A DNA stretch of 64,000 bases from NCBI GenBank assembly GCA_025201705.1, contig MU616601.1, positions 1 through 64,000 of the forward strand, in the 5' to 3' direction. Shown one piece after another: positions 1 through 10,489 of this stretch. A program made the position numbers and the translations under genes. The DNA is from Dissophora ornata (taxonomy: Eukaryota; Mortierellomycota; Mortierellomycetes; Mortierellales; Mortierellaceae). The notes under the pieces were generated by a model, which was given only the letters and a program-made list of their open reading frames with translations, was not told the origin of the DNA and did no database searches. How positions within the stretch are numbered: the first letter of the stretch is position 1; the number at the start of each line of letters is the position of its first letter.

Positions 1-339
1 TACCATTGTCATGGCCTGCTTTGCATCGCTTATTGCACCATTTGGTGGCTTCTTCGCCTCTGGCTTCAAACGTGCGTTCAAGATCAGAGGCATCATAGAC
101 AGAATGGACTGTCAATTCTTGATGGGATTGTTCTCATGCATGTACTACCGAGCTTCATCAAGACTTCAGCATTGTCTGTTGGGGTGGTGCTGCAGAGTGC
201 TATCAATAATTTGCAAGGGCAGGAGCAGGAGCAGATGGAGATGCTTGACCATATGAGGTAGTATCTGATCGGACAGGGCTTGCTGGACGAGGAGGGTTGT
301 GTGATTACGCCACCCAAGGAACCATGGGTCTCTTCGTAA
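1..339 (+). pseudogene. Decayed 3' end of phosphatidate cytidylyltransferase (CDP-DAG synthase) gene, cut by window edge
   Basis: Residues encoded at the left edge match the conserved C-terminal part of CDP-diacylglycerol synthase ([20 protein letters not shown], then [12 protein letters not shown]). Three lesions are visible. The catalytic signature normally between KRAFKI and DRMD (the KD...P.HGG part) is missing, leaving [10 protein letters not shown], a deletion of roughly a dozen codons. One base is lost near 149-150, so the continuation ([19 protein letters not shown]) is in another frame. A TAG at 259-261 interrupts that frame, where CAG (Gln) would be expected, before it runs on to TAA at 337-339. 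The intact enzyme makes CDP-DAG from phosphatidate and CTP in the ER. This copy cannot encode an active C-terminus and is probably a duplicated relic; the functional gene must lie elsewhere. Whether the upstream part outside the window is intact is unknown. Confidence 0.8.
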
Positions 340-445
340 TGGAAAGAGGGAGATGGGTGTTGGGCATTTAATGTCACTGACAGCGAATCCATATAGCGTA
401 CTCTTTTACGATCACGAAAAAAAAAAAAAAAAAAAAAAGAAAATA

Positions 446-709
446 ACATTTTGACGACCCCCTCGTCCTATGGAGCTCGCCGACCATTCGAGCCATTGCT
501 CCCCACACCAACCCCCAACGCGGATGGCACTTCGGGAGATTATGAAAGGAACTTTTTTTCACACATGCGTGCAAACTAGAGGCAAATCCATTGAAAACTG
601 GTCAACTTCGCCTTTGGATGACTTTGTCCTTCACTGCCGGCTCGACATAGGGTTGAAAAGAGGGCGAAGATGGCTTTACACGGGAATCACATAGGGGTCG
701 TCAAAATGT
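446..709. repeat. Short element with 16-bp perfect terminal inverted repeats (possible MITE)
   Basis: The 16-mer acattttgacgacccc at 446-461 recurs as its exact reverse complement at 694-709, bounding a 264-bp AT/GC-mixed segment without a convincing gene. A run of 22 A lies just left (417-438) and a shorter A-run just right (717-726). The arrangement fits a non-autonomous DNA transposon, but no clear target-site duplication was found, so classification is tentative. Confidence 0.45.
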
Positions 710-1259
710 CACGTCCAAAAAAAAAATAATTCATAAACAATACAATATATATTATTTTTCCTCCTTGATTACTCGGATGTTGTCCGCGTCATGAAAGGTC
801 TGCTTTGATACGATGACGAGGCTGAACCCTCAGAGCGCTCCATCGACATTTGAAATCTTTCAGGCCTGGGATTGCGCACGGTTCACCATGGCCTGCGTCC
901 AGGAATCGTCGGCCGTCATGCGGGTCTGGGTATTAAAAGAGTTGGTGAAGTTGCTAGACTGACTATCGGGTGGCGATTGGTCACTAAGCGTTGTACTGGG
1001 GGGTCGAAGACGAGAGAGAGGAGGGGCAGTCTAGTTGCAAATTATAGGCCTAGGTGGCGCCGGTGTTCTATTAGAGACCACGTTGATGTAAGGACCATCG
1101 TGGCTGGTGACTGCGCCGCTATTGCCGCTGCCATTATTGATTATTCGTATCACCAGCGCGTATGTAATACGACGAAGCCAAGTTATCGATGGACTGCTGA
1201 TGGCGATCTCCATTCAGTCGCGAACCGAGTTCCGACAATGGCGGAATCCAAGGGATGGA
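710..1259. other. Intergenic, no gene recognised
   Basis: Lies between the inverted-repeat element and the 3' end of the seven-helix protein gene. An open frame on the plus strand at 872-1336 has no recognisable protein character and overlaps the end of that gene in antisense, so it is treated as chance. Part of the stretch is probably the 3' UTR of the minus-strand gene. Confidence 0.5.
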
Positions 1260-4200
1260 TCAGTCTCGTTCTCGGCTGGCCCACAAATCATTACCGTAGT
1301 CAAACAAAGTTCCACGGATCCCTTGGATCTGCATGATGGGGCTCAGTGAGTGGGCTGTTGGGGAACTCTGCAAGGAGGAGGTATTGGTAGCACTTGCCGA
1401 GGACAGAGGACCGCCGGTCATCTGGCCAGACTCAGTGGCAATGCTGGTATCAACGGTCGAAAATTGGGCATTGGGGCCCTTGAAGGAGTTTGACTGCTGC
1501 CATCTCTGACGAGGAGGTGGTGACAAAGACGTTTTGACTATCACAGTGGGCATCGATGGCATCTCGGCTATGGGGGACGAGGTAAGACGTGAACCGTTCA
1601 TTGACATATCCGAAGTAGGCGTCTGTGGGGAATCTAGGCTTACACGATATGGAGCATCCGATTTAGACCGCGTCGTGCGCGAGGAGGATTTGGAGTTCTT
1701 CCTAGATCCCGGTGACGTAGGACGCGCGTAGGGGTCCTTCACGTTCGTACTGTTCTTGGAAAGAATTTCACGCGACTTTACGGATCCCAAGCTCAACGCC
1801 AATGCTCCCTTCGAAGAAAGAGCCGATGCCAAACTCTTGGTCTCGGCAGCAGTAGCAGCCCTGGCCATGCCTTGGTTTTCCATTCTACCATGCGTGATTG
1901 GCTGGTAGATACTATTGCCGGCGAGATGGCGCTCCTGAGTGCGCTTGAATTCAACTCGGTCATCGTACGGGTCCGAGTACTCGTAGGGGCCCATACCTCT
2001 ATCAGTGGATGGCTGCGTTAACTCTTCAACTGTGGCTGCGGCCGTGCCTTGGTTCACCTCTGACTGTCCATCGATCGGGCTGCTGCTGCGGCGGTTTTTG
2101 TAGTTCTTGTGGTTGCGGTCTTTGGAATCATGGGGACTCGTACTTCCATCGTTCGAATGGAAACTTTTACCGTGGCTGCTAGAGCCGCCGTGAAGGGCTT
2201 TTGAGAAGGCAGCGATAAACCCCTCTTTAGGGTTGTGGATGTGAGATTTAGCAGTGAGTATACTACCATTGTCGCTGCTGTTGCGTCCGTAAGCCGCCTC
2301 GGCTTCTGCCATGCTTTTGGGTAGCTCGGAATGCACTGACCAATGGAGTGGGTCGACCATTGGAGGTTGTGACTTTAGGCCTTGCTCAAGGTCCCGAGCG
2401 TGGGCCGTATTGCCTGGAGTAGCAACGTCGATTGACTGCCAATTAGAGCCGGTGTTTGTGAGACGGTATACACTGGTACTTTGGCGTGTAGCTTCGGCAT
2501 CATAGTCAGGAATCGGGGATGGCTTGAGTTTAGAGCCGAGTGACACATCCGTCGTAAGATCCTCGTGATAGGTTTTGTAAGCAATTACTTGGGGCAGGAT
2601 TGCTGAATGATAGTCGGCTAGTTGCTTCTGCAACCCTGTCAGATTTTTGACGGGGATATCTGTGGGTATATTGCCATCATAAGCAGGCACAGGCCTGTCC
2701 TTGGCTTGAGAGGGCTTATCTGCTCCGGGACCCCGACTGTCGTATCCACCGACTTCCCATCCTGTGGTTCCAGTGATAGACGACCCTGCTGTGATATGCC
2801 ACCAAATCAAAATGTTAACTTGGCTTTCTCAGGGCGAATAGGGCTTATTCGTGTGATTTCCACCACCGACTGACCTGCCCGATGGTCGTTCCTGACAATT
2901 TTAATCTCTTTCAATTTCGGCTTTTGCTTTAAGGGCCCATCCATGATGTACGGCAAGTCACTCTGGAGGGGATCGCAGGGTCCGCATGTTGACCACTCGA
3001 TCTCTTGGGCTGACTGGGGTCTAATGCCATCTAGAAAAACAGGGCTAGGTATTGAGAGGCGCTGAACTTTCGCGCTGGAATCGTATTGCTGAACCGAGTC
3101 TCCTCCGTCGTCAGAGAGATGCCACGAGTGAGTTGATTCGGATTCAAAGTCGTTGTTCAGAACTCTGCTGCTCTCCGTCGAGAGTCCTCGGTTTCTGGTT
3201 CTGGTATGGAATATCTTGAGTCGGCCACCTTGACTTTCTCCAAAACTCCCTGTCGCGTCCTTGTGCTTGATGTCAAGTTCGTAGTCGGCATCTAACGAGT
3301 CACGAGGGATGTTGCTGTTGACCGTGCCGACTCTGCTACCAGCGCGCGTGGTCGGCGATGTGGAAGAAGTATGGCTGGCGATTTGAGCTTCAGATGCCGT
3401 AATAGACCCCTGTAGTTGATGGTTTCCGGAACCGCAGTTTCTGTTATGGCTTCCCCCACCACTTCCACCAAGGCTGCCTCCCTTATTCTTTGAAAATCGC
3501 TGGCGGTAGAATTGTATAAGGGACTTTGGCGCTGGGAGGAAATAGACAGGAGCAATGGTCATGCGTAAACAAAGGTCCAAAACTTGCGTCTGTGGCTCAA
3601 AAATGAACTCGGGCTTGATGAAGCAGGTCATCTGGAGAATCCCGTAGAACTAGAATCATGCAGGATGCAAAGAACAAGTAAAGTTCGTTCAACGTGTTAG
3701 CTTCCACGCATGGAGCAATATATTTCGTACACAAAACAAACGGAATAAGAGAGAATGGGCAGGCAAGAAAACAAACGCCGACTAACAACAAAGGCAACGA
3801 GCAAGAAAAAGAAAACAAATGGGCAGGAACAAACGGACGGACAGGCGAAGCGAACAAGCAAACGAAACAGATCAAATTGTATAACTGAGCAACTTACAGA
3901 TGCGACAATAGTCAGGACACCAAGGTACCAAACACCAATGGCCATCATCTCACCGTCAACGGAACTCCCAGTAAGGCTTTGTCGATGGCGCGCCACCAAG
4001 GGGATGAAGAGGTAGAAGGTAGCCCATAGAAATGTGATCAGCGTGAATATCTGGTGGAGCAGATAAATGGTGACTGACGGCCTAAAAAACATCTCTTGTT
4101 CTGCCCAGGCAAGCTGCCTCCAGTCTGCCACTCCGGTGATGGCAGCATCGCCCTGTGGGATCAAACCTCTACTCTGCTCCCACACTCGCTGGTATGCGAG

Positions 4201-4746
4201 CTCGCTTGCAGTATAGAGGTGGGCATTGATGATTCTGTCGCGAAGTTCCTGGACCTCTAGCCCAGAGATAGTATGATGGACTACTTTTTGCTGGACATAG
4301 TAGGCGACGATGGCAAGGCCCACGCAGAAATACGCGATGATGACGCCCATCGCGCTGCGCCACAGCAGAGTCCGGTATTTGGCCATTGGATAGAATCCAG
4401 CACCAACCGAGACAATTGTCAGCGCGATTACGGAGAGACCGGAGTTTTCTCCCAGAAAGTTCCATGCCCAAAACCAGTTGGAGGTTATCATGTACTTTAC
4501 TCGCAGTAGGCCGATGACTGCGATACTCAGTCCAATGTATGAGATGAAGCCTGCGAAAAAACGGAGCCGTGTGCGGATTCTGTAGACCATAACCATCGAC
4601 AGGAGGCACAAGAGCGTGAGATAGCATATCGCAAAGAAATAGCTGGGTACTGGCTTTAGCCCATGCGCCCAAAAACTATCATAATCTTGGTCGGGGGTCC
4701 GGTCTTCGGTGGCTCCCAAGGTATCGTTCGTGGACGAGTTAGCCAT
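1260..4746 (-). CDS. Orphan seven-transmembrane protein with long Ser-rich cytoplasmic tail
   Basis: Three exons on the minus strand: 4746-3898, 3649-2875 and 2788-1260 (introns GTAAGT..TAG and GTCAGT..CAG). Phases are consistent and give about 1050 residues. Hydrophobic segments fall near residues 34-55, 63-83, 101-121, 131-151, 226-250, 266-290 (spanning the first intron) and about 298-315, a seven-helix layout with a long loop between helices 4 and 5. After residue ~330 the protein is a hydrophilic Ser/Gly/Thr-rich tail of about 700 residues with many SP/TP sites, probably cytoplasmic and phosphorylated. No family was recognised; a fungal receptor-like membrane protein is possible from topology alone. 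The ATG at 4746 is the first in the frame and precedes a short polar N-terminus with an NST sequon (residues 7-9 also polar). Confidence 0.75.
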
Positions 4747-5422
4747 AAGCGAATTGCCGGTCTAGCGAGCCAGTAGGGAGGGGATATGGAAGGCTTGTGC
4801 AATACACCCACGTGTCGGTCGCTGGAACTCCACCACTTGATCGTATCAAACAGGCGAAGACTGGCAAAAGTTGAGGATATTAGGATGATGTGCGGATTTA
4901 AGTGGCCGAATTTGTGTGGAGTGTGTGTAAAAGGGTTTGCGAGTGTGAAGTCTACAGGGAGGGAAGAGAGCAACTGCAGGGTCCAGATGGAATTCAAATC
5001 TGATCGAGATGAGGGGAAGCAATGGAGTAGCTGGCTCAAGGAGTGGGGAGAAGCAGGGCGGACGCAAGTATTAAAGGCTGCAGCGTGAAGGATTAAAGGT
5101 GAAGTATTAATTACAGAAGGAGGGCGAAGGCGAGGAAAGACGTTGGCATCAACGAATGCAAGGATTCGGGGGAAGGAGATGCCAATGAGGACGATGGAGA
5201 AAGGAAGAATGAGGGAGCATAGGGAGTGATAGAGAATTGGAGCCAGAGGTTCATGTAGGGGGGCGACATGGGGGGTTGGACAGAATATCAGTGTACAGTA
5301 CCCAATGATACTCGATGCTCACAGTCGGAATACCTTTGGAGGAGTACAATCTACATGGCAGAAAGACTGCTAGACAAGATTGAATTGATCCAGGCGTGCG
5401 TTGCCTTTTCGCACTCACAGTG
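4747..5422. other. Intergenic / upstream region of the seven-helix gene
   Basis: Purine-rich on the plus strand (so CT-rich upstream of the minus-strand start at 4746), as is common for fungal 5' regions. Several open frames cross it but none shows recognisable protein features. No other structure was seen. Confidence 0.45.
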
Positions 5423-6054
5423 CCCTCTCAAAAGTATTCGAACGAAAAATTAAAGAGCCTTTTTACATGCCTTGTGTTTTTTGAGTTTTCACTCTCGGGT
5501 TGTTCTTTTCATGTCCAGTACAAAGGTCGTAAGCGGCTTTAGTGAGCGTAGTCTACCCACGTACAGTACTTTAGAGGAAAAGATGGGGCGGCCAAAAGTG
5601 AATGAGAGAGAGCTCATTTGTCTTGACGATGCCATGCCGAACTGATCAACATCAATTAGGGTCTAATTCCTACTCCATTCCCTGACACAATCGCAGACCA
5701 TGAAAATCAGAGAGTTAACCTTTGATCAACGGGCTATGATAGTGGGGATGCAGGCCGTAGGTGGAAGCACTCGCTGGTAGATTCATCTCCTTCCACATTC
5801 AGGGGAATAGGAGTTGGAATTAGACCCCTAATTGATGTTGATCGGTTTGACATGGCACCATTAAAACAAATGAGCCCCCTTCATTCACTTTTGGCTGCCC
5901 CATCTTTTCCTCTTTCGCTCACTAAAGCTATTTCCGACCTTTGTATATGAAAACGAATGGCCCAAAGAGTGAAAACTCAAAAAACATACGGAACATACGG
6001 ATTTACAATGTGAAAAGGGCTCTTTGATTTTTTGTCCGATTACTTTTGAGAGGG
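5423..6054. repeat. Long imperfect palindrome: ~260-bp inverted repeats around a ~110-bp spacer (foldback element)
   Basis: Left arm 5423-5685 and right arm about 5798-6054 are reverse complements over almost their whole length with scattered mismatches and small indels. Anchors include ccctctcaaaag at the left edge against cttttgagaggg at the right edge (6043-6054), gttttttgagttttcactct, aggaaaagatggggc and gatcaacatcaattagg, each present in both arms in opposite sense. The spacer 5686-5797 is unique. No transposase is visible. This is typical of a non-autonomous foldback or MITE-like element, and any read-through transcript would form a long hairpin. Confidence 0.85.
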
Positions 6055-6070
6055 AACTGCACAGTCGTTT

Positions 6071-6380
6071 TCGATTCAATTGGCCATGGCATTCAAATCA
6101 AAGTAGCCATCTACCAGGCAATATTAAATCTGCCACTTGCAGTCATATCAAATTGGCCAAATGTCAAATCAAATAAGCCGGCACCACCGGGACAAATTGA
6201 CCATGTTCATTGTCTCTCAGATCCCGCTCTCCAGAGCCAGTATACTGGAAAACGTGTTAACATGCACGACATGCACGGTCAATTTGTTCTGACGGTGCCC
6301 GCTTTTGATTTGACATTTGGCCAATTTAATATGGCTGCAGGTGGCAGATTTGAAATTACAGGGGTGGCCAATTGAATCGA
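6071..6380. repeat. Second long inverted-repeat element abutting the first
   Basis: The terminal 15-mer tcgattcaattggcc at 6071-6085 is matched by its exact reverse complement at 6366-6380. Internal matches continue inward (aaatctgccac, aaattggccaaatgtcaaat, acaaattgacc), giving arms of roughly 110-135 bp around a ~60-bp centre (about 6206-6267). It starts only 16 bp from the end of the larger palindrome and differs from it in sequence, so it looks like a separate element inserted next to it, or the two form one compound structure. No coding potential was seen. Confidence 0.85.
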
Positions 6381-6455
6381 GAACAGTAAACTTCGAAACA
6401 AACACCATGCCAAAAAAAATGCGTGTATTATTTTTTTACAAAAGGTTGTAGAATA

Positions 6456-9397
6456 CTAGTTGTCTGACCTCCTTGTGCCACCAATCCTCCTCTTCTTACC
6501 AGCCCTTGCAGACGAGACCAGCGCCTCCTTCAACCCTGCCAAGGCTTTTGTGTATCCAGGCACCAGATTCTTCACCTCCTGCTCTTTCACCTTCACCCTT
6601 GCAATCTTCTCCCAGTGTCCTGCTTTAGAGACCATCTCCTTGAAATGTCTGGCCTCTTGCATCTCCACCAACGAGTATGCAGTTCCGGATTTGCCAGCAC
6701 GTGCAGTACGTCCGACACGGTGGATATACTTTTTCATGTACACGGGTGTATCGTAGTTGATGACGACCGAGACTGGGGAAAGATCCATACCACGAGAGAT
6801 CAGATCTGAACAGATCAGGAGGTGGATCTCGCCCTTGTTGAATGCTCGCAGGATGGCCTGACGTTTGGACTTTGGAAGATCGGATGAGTATTCTGCAACA
6901 ACAATCGCATCCGCAGGCGGCTCTGATAATGTTGACGTCGAGTTGATTTCCATATCCGTGGATGTTGTCGTTGAATCAGGCTTTGATTTCGTCAACACTT
7001 CAACGTGCTCCATCTCAACATCGCTCGTCTCCACTTCCTCGCCATCCTCGTCGTCGCTGCTATTGCTGCTATCGTCGCTGTTACTATCATTGCTCGAACT
7101 GCCCTCGTCGTCGTCGTCAGAGGAGCCCTCCTCTTTATCATCATCGCCAATTTGCGTATCCTCCTTGATTTCACTCTTCGTTTCCGATGTCTTTGCAGGT
7201 GCAGATGGAGTTGGTAGTGGCGCCGTAGTCCGGATCTTTTCATATAGTTGAATAAGCTTGTAGAGTCGATGTGCTGACTCGACTGATTTCGTGAAACACA
7301 ATGCGGAACGAACATTCAAATGGTGCAACAGATGCAGCACCATCAATGGCTTCTCGGATGACTCGCAGACAATCATATTTTCCTTTGGGATCAAAAGCAG
7401 ATACGTTGAGGTTGCACAGGGTTAGTGGTTTGAAGGGTAGTAAACAAAGGATATTATTAACTGAAAAGCAAAATGGTGCGGAAAAAAAACACGGGACTTA
7501 CGGTCAAACCAGCAGGGGTGGTATACTTTTGCTTGTCATCTCCATCCTGACCTCCTTCCTGAACAGCCACGTATTGAGGGTCTGAAAGCTGCAAGCTAGC
7601 GATCTTGGCGGGGTTCCTGGTCAATGTTGCAGAGAAGAGAAGCTTTTGAACCGAGAGAGCTTTGGGATCTTCAACGTCAGATTCTGGCAACTGGAAGAAG
7701 GACGACAGAAATCCTGGCGCAACGGCATCGTGGATCGGGAATCTGGAAATGGTAGATGAGTCGTTAATCAACACACAACACAGGCTATCATGACTTGCCT
7801 CTTTTGCTTTTCTTTCTTTTTTGCCAATCTTATTTTGCAACATACCCATATTGATCCCGCTTCAGTTGGATGGCCTTGGACCCATCCGCTCCCAAAAGCC
7901 GCCTCTCTGGCGAAGGGTGGATCGCTGTCAAGATATGATACAACCAATCCTGGAAACTCTGGTTCAACAACCGATCCGCTTCATCGATCACCAAGAACCT
8001 GAGATGTTGCAATGTGAAATTCGGTGTTGACTTGATGTGATCTATCAATCGTCCTGGTGTCGTGACTAGGATATCCACTCGACTATGACCTCCCAATACC
8101 TGGGGTCCTGTAGCAGAGGCATAGGTTTCTCCAACAAGAATGTTTTGTTCGTGTGCAAAGGAATTTTGACCAGTCGAGGTAGCAATTTTGAGATCAGTTC
8201 CTTTGACAAACGTCTCGAACGTTTCTTTAACTTGGATACAGAGGTCGCGAGTGGGGAGTACAACAAGCGCACGCAAACGCGTCACCACGCGTTGTGACAG
8301 AATCTAGAATAGAGGGGGAAAATAGGAAATGAGTAAAAGATCGCAATTCTGATTTTCTGGAGCATGTTCCCGTACTACACTTGTGGTTTTACCTCAATGA
8401 TGGGAAGCACATATGCCAGCGTCTTTCCGCTTCCTGTGGGCGCTGACACACAGAGGTCGCCTGGTGCTTTACGGACATCTCCTAGGTGTCTCGCCCTCAT
8501 CAACACAGGTATCACCGCGGTCTGCACTGCAAAACACTCTTCGATTCCGGTCTTCTTGCACTGTTTGATCAACCTCTGCGAAAATCCGAACATGGAGGCC
8601 TCAATGGGTGTATTTGTCTCGGGTTCGATCGTCGTTGGATGTGCCAGCCAATCCGGGATACCCATAGATTTAGCCCGCTCTCGTTCAGTAGCCGAGATCT
8701 CTTTAGCTTCGAATGTCGGGAGGGGTACGAGGGCTGCGAGATCTGCAAGAGCGGCATCAGCAGTGGCGTCGTCCATGTATTGCTTAACGCCATCGATCTC
8801 ATGCTCCATATCGTATTTATCGTGCGCCCCTTTCTCGTCATCTTGCTCCTCTTTATCTTCCATGTCCTCGTCTCCATCCTGTCCTTCAATTGAAGCAAAT
8901 GTTGCGGGAGTCGATGTTGGCGCGGCAGGTTTGACAATGCCATTGGCTGCAGCAGTAGCAGCCTCAGCCTCCGCTTTCATAGCCAACCGGACATCATTTG
9001 GGATCAAATCGCTGTCGTTCAGTTCCTTGGCCCTCTTTTCCCATTTCTTCCCGTGTTTCTTGGACTCTTCCTCAAGTTGATCTCTGCTGCGTTTATAAGA
9101 GATCTCCGAGCCACTGGCGTTGAAGCTGGACTTTTTGTTGGTATCGGGTATTGACTGTTGTTTACCGTCATATCGGACGTGCTGATTTTGCGAATGGCTT
9201 TCTTGTTTATTGTGTTGATCCTGTGAGGCGGCGGCAGGGGTGAGCAGTGGTGTCTTGCTCTTGTTCAAACGGGCGTTTAGTTTCGCAAGTCGCTCTTGAG
9301 CTGCAGTGGATGGGGTGGACCGTTGGGTATTCGCGGAGGTGTCCTGAGACGTTTCGGCCTCAACGTCGTAGCGCTTGATGTTGAACATGATGGGCAC
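6456..9397 (-). CDS. DBP6: DEAD-box ATP-dependent RNA helicase, DDX51/Dbp6 family
   Basis: Four exons: 9397-8393, 8303-7846, 7742-7502 and 7382-6456, about 876 residues (the second Met, at 9388 before FNIKRYD, is an alternative start). Helicase motifs appear in order: the Q-motif region FAVQTAVIP, motif I APTGSGKT, Ia LPTRDL, Ib TPGRL, II DEAD, III SAT, then in the C-terminal RecA domain [23 protein letters not shown] and [11 protein letters not shown] poorly conserved charged N-terminus of ~220 residues precedes the core. The family acts in the nucleolus in early 60S ribosomal subunit assembly. Unusually, about 100 residues of Asp/Glu/Ser-rich low complexity sit inside the second RecA domain, between motif IV and [13 protein letters not shown]. 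Family assignment rests on overall motif spacing and the wording around motifs IV-VI; the gene symbol is by homology. Confidence 0.88.
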
Positions 9398-9604
9398 GCC
9401 TTAGTTTTCTCCACAATGCAAACAGACAATTGAGCGACGTTTGGTCAGCGAACAATGACATGCGTTCTCTCTTCTCTCTCACAAAAAAAAAAAAAAAATG
9501 CCGCTGTTTACCCAAGTTGCATGTGTGGCTTTTGGAAACTTCCAAACAGTCCCATTCCTCTTTGCGAAATTGGTGGCAAAATCACTTTTCCTTTCATGTT
9601 CCGT

Positions 9605-10000
9605 GATAGTCAACACCAATAACAAACCGTAGATCCTTCGCCTCCTCCAGGAGGTCCTCCATTTCCAGACCCACAAGGATCTCCCACACCTAGTGCTAGG
9701 GGGGCAGTCCCTGGATTCGGTCCCCCGGTGCCCGGATCAGGCGAGGGCGAGGGTTGTGGAGGCGAACATGCAGGTGGCAACGGACCCACGATCGGATCGT
9801 ACGCTTTTCCTCCCTCCTCCGCCACCTCCATTCGGTGTCGGACCACTTGGACTGCTTGGGATTGATGGATCAGAAGAAATAGGAGCTACACCCGACCCTG
9901 GTTGTGGGGCAGGGGTCTATCGCACCGACGGAACGAGGATGCCTTGCGGATAGAAACATCGGACTTGAAGGAAATAGGCGCTGTAAAACACACAAGGATG
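9605..10000 (-). pseudogene. Pro/Gly/Ser-rich coding remnant or unresolved short gene
   Basis: Two adjacent stretches on the minus strand look like protein but in different frames: about 9920-9790 reads as a Pro/Ser-rich segment (PAPQPGSGV, SIPSSPSGPTPNGGG), and about 9805-9607 continues with KAYDPIVGPLPPACSPPQPS and a GPPGGGEGSTVCYWC ending before a TGA. The switch occurs in a run of GGA/GGG codons, where slippage indels are common. Upstream, a short hydrophobic Met-led stretch near 10011 could be a signal peptide. Either a decayed secreted protein or a gene with an intron not placed here. No family recognised. Confidence 0.3.
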
Positions 10001-10489
10001 CCAGCATGATGGCTAAAAGAGCAGAAAAGGGAGGGTGTGTTGAGGCTAATGGGGACAAGGAGTAGGCTACTGAGAGAGATTTATGCACAAAGTATCGAGA
10101 AAGCCTTCCCCGCTTCTGTTTTCCCTCGTGCAAGTGAACGTTAGCCCCCCGTCTGACCTGTTCTCACTCCTCGGATTCAAAAATTAATGTCTATGAAGTA
10201 TGGGGAAAGTACGGCTTTTCATCATATTTTTTCGGGGTGCTTTGTTGTGGCCTGGTCGTTCTTCGAATGTGTTTCAACGCACACGCAACTGGTGTTGCAG
10301 GTGGAAGAGGTAGTAAGGAGGCTTCCTCCGTATCCCTTAAGTCCAAAAAAATGTGTGTTTATTAAGCTCAAAGGGTGTGTGTGTAATAATAATAAGACGG
10401 AGATGAGTGATGCGTAATGGTTTGCTTGAACAGAAATACTAGAAAAAAAAAGGAACGCGGACGACTATCCTCAGTGTCCAACCAGAGAT
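10001..10489. other. Intergenic, no gene recognised
   Basis: Includes the probable 3' UTR of the minus-strand glycerol-3-phosphate dehydrogenase gene. No convincing open frame, RNA gene or repeat was seen. Confidence 0.4.

Noticed and set aside
872..1336. Plus-strand open frame of 154 codons
   Set aside because: Arg/His-rich with no protein-like pattern; overlaps the 3' end of the well-supported minus-strand membrane protein.
8364..9080. Plus-strand open frame of 238 codons
   Set aside because: Ser/Ala-rich shadow antisense to exon 1 of the DEAD-box helicase.
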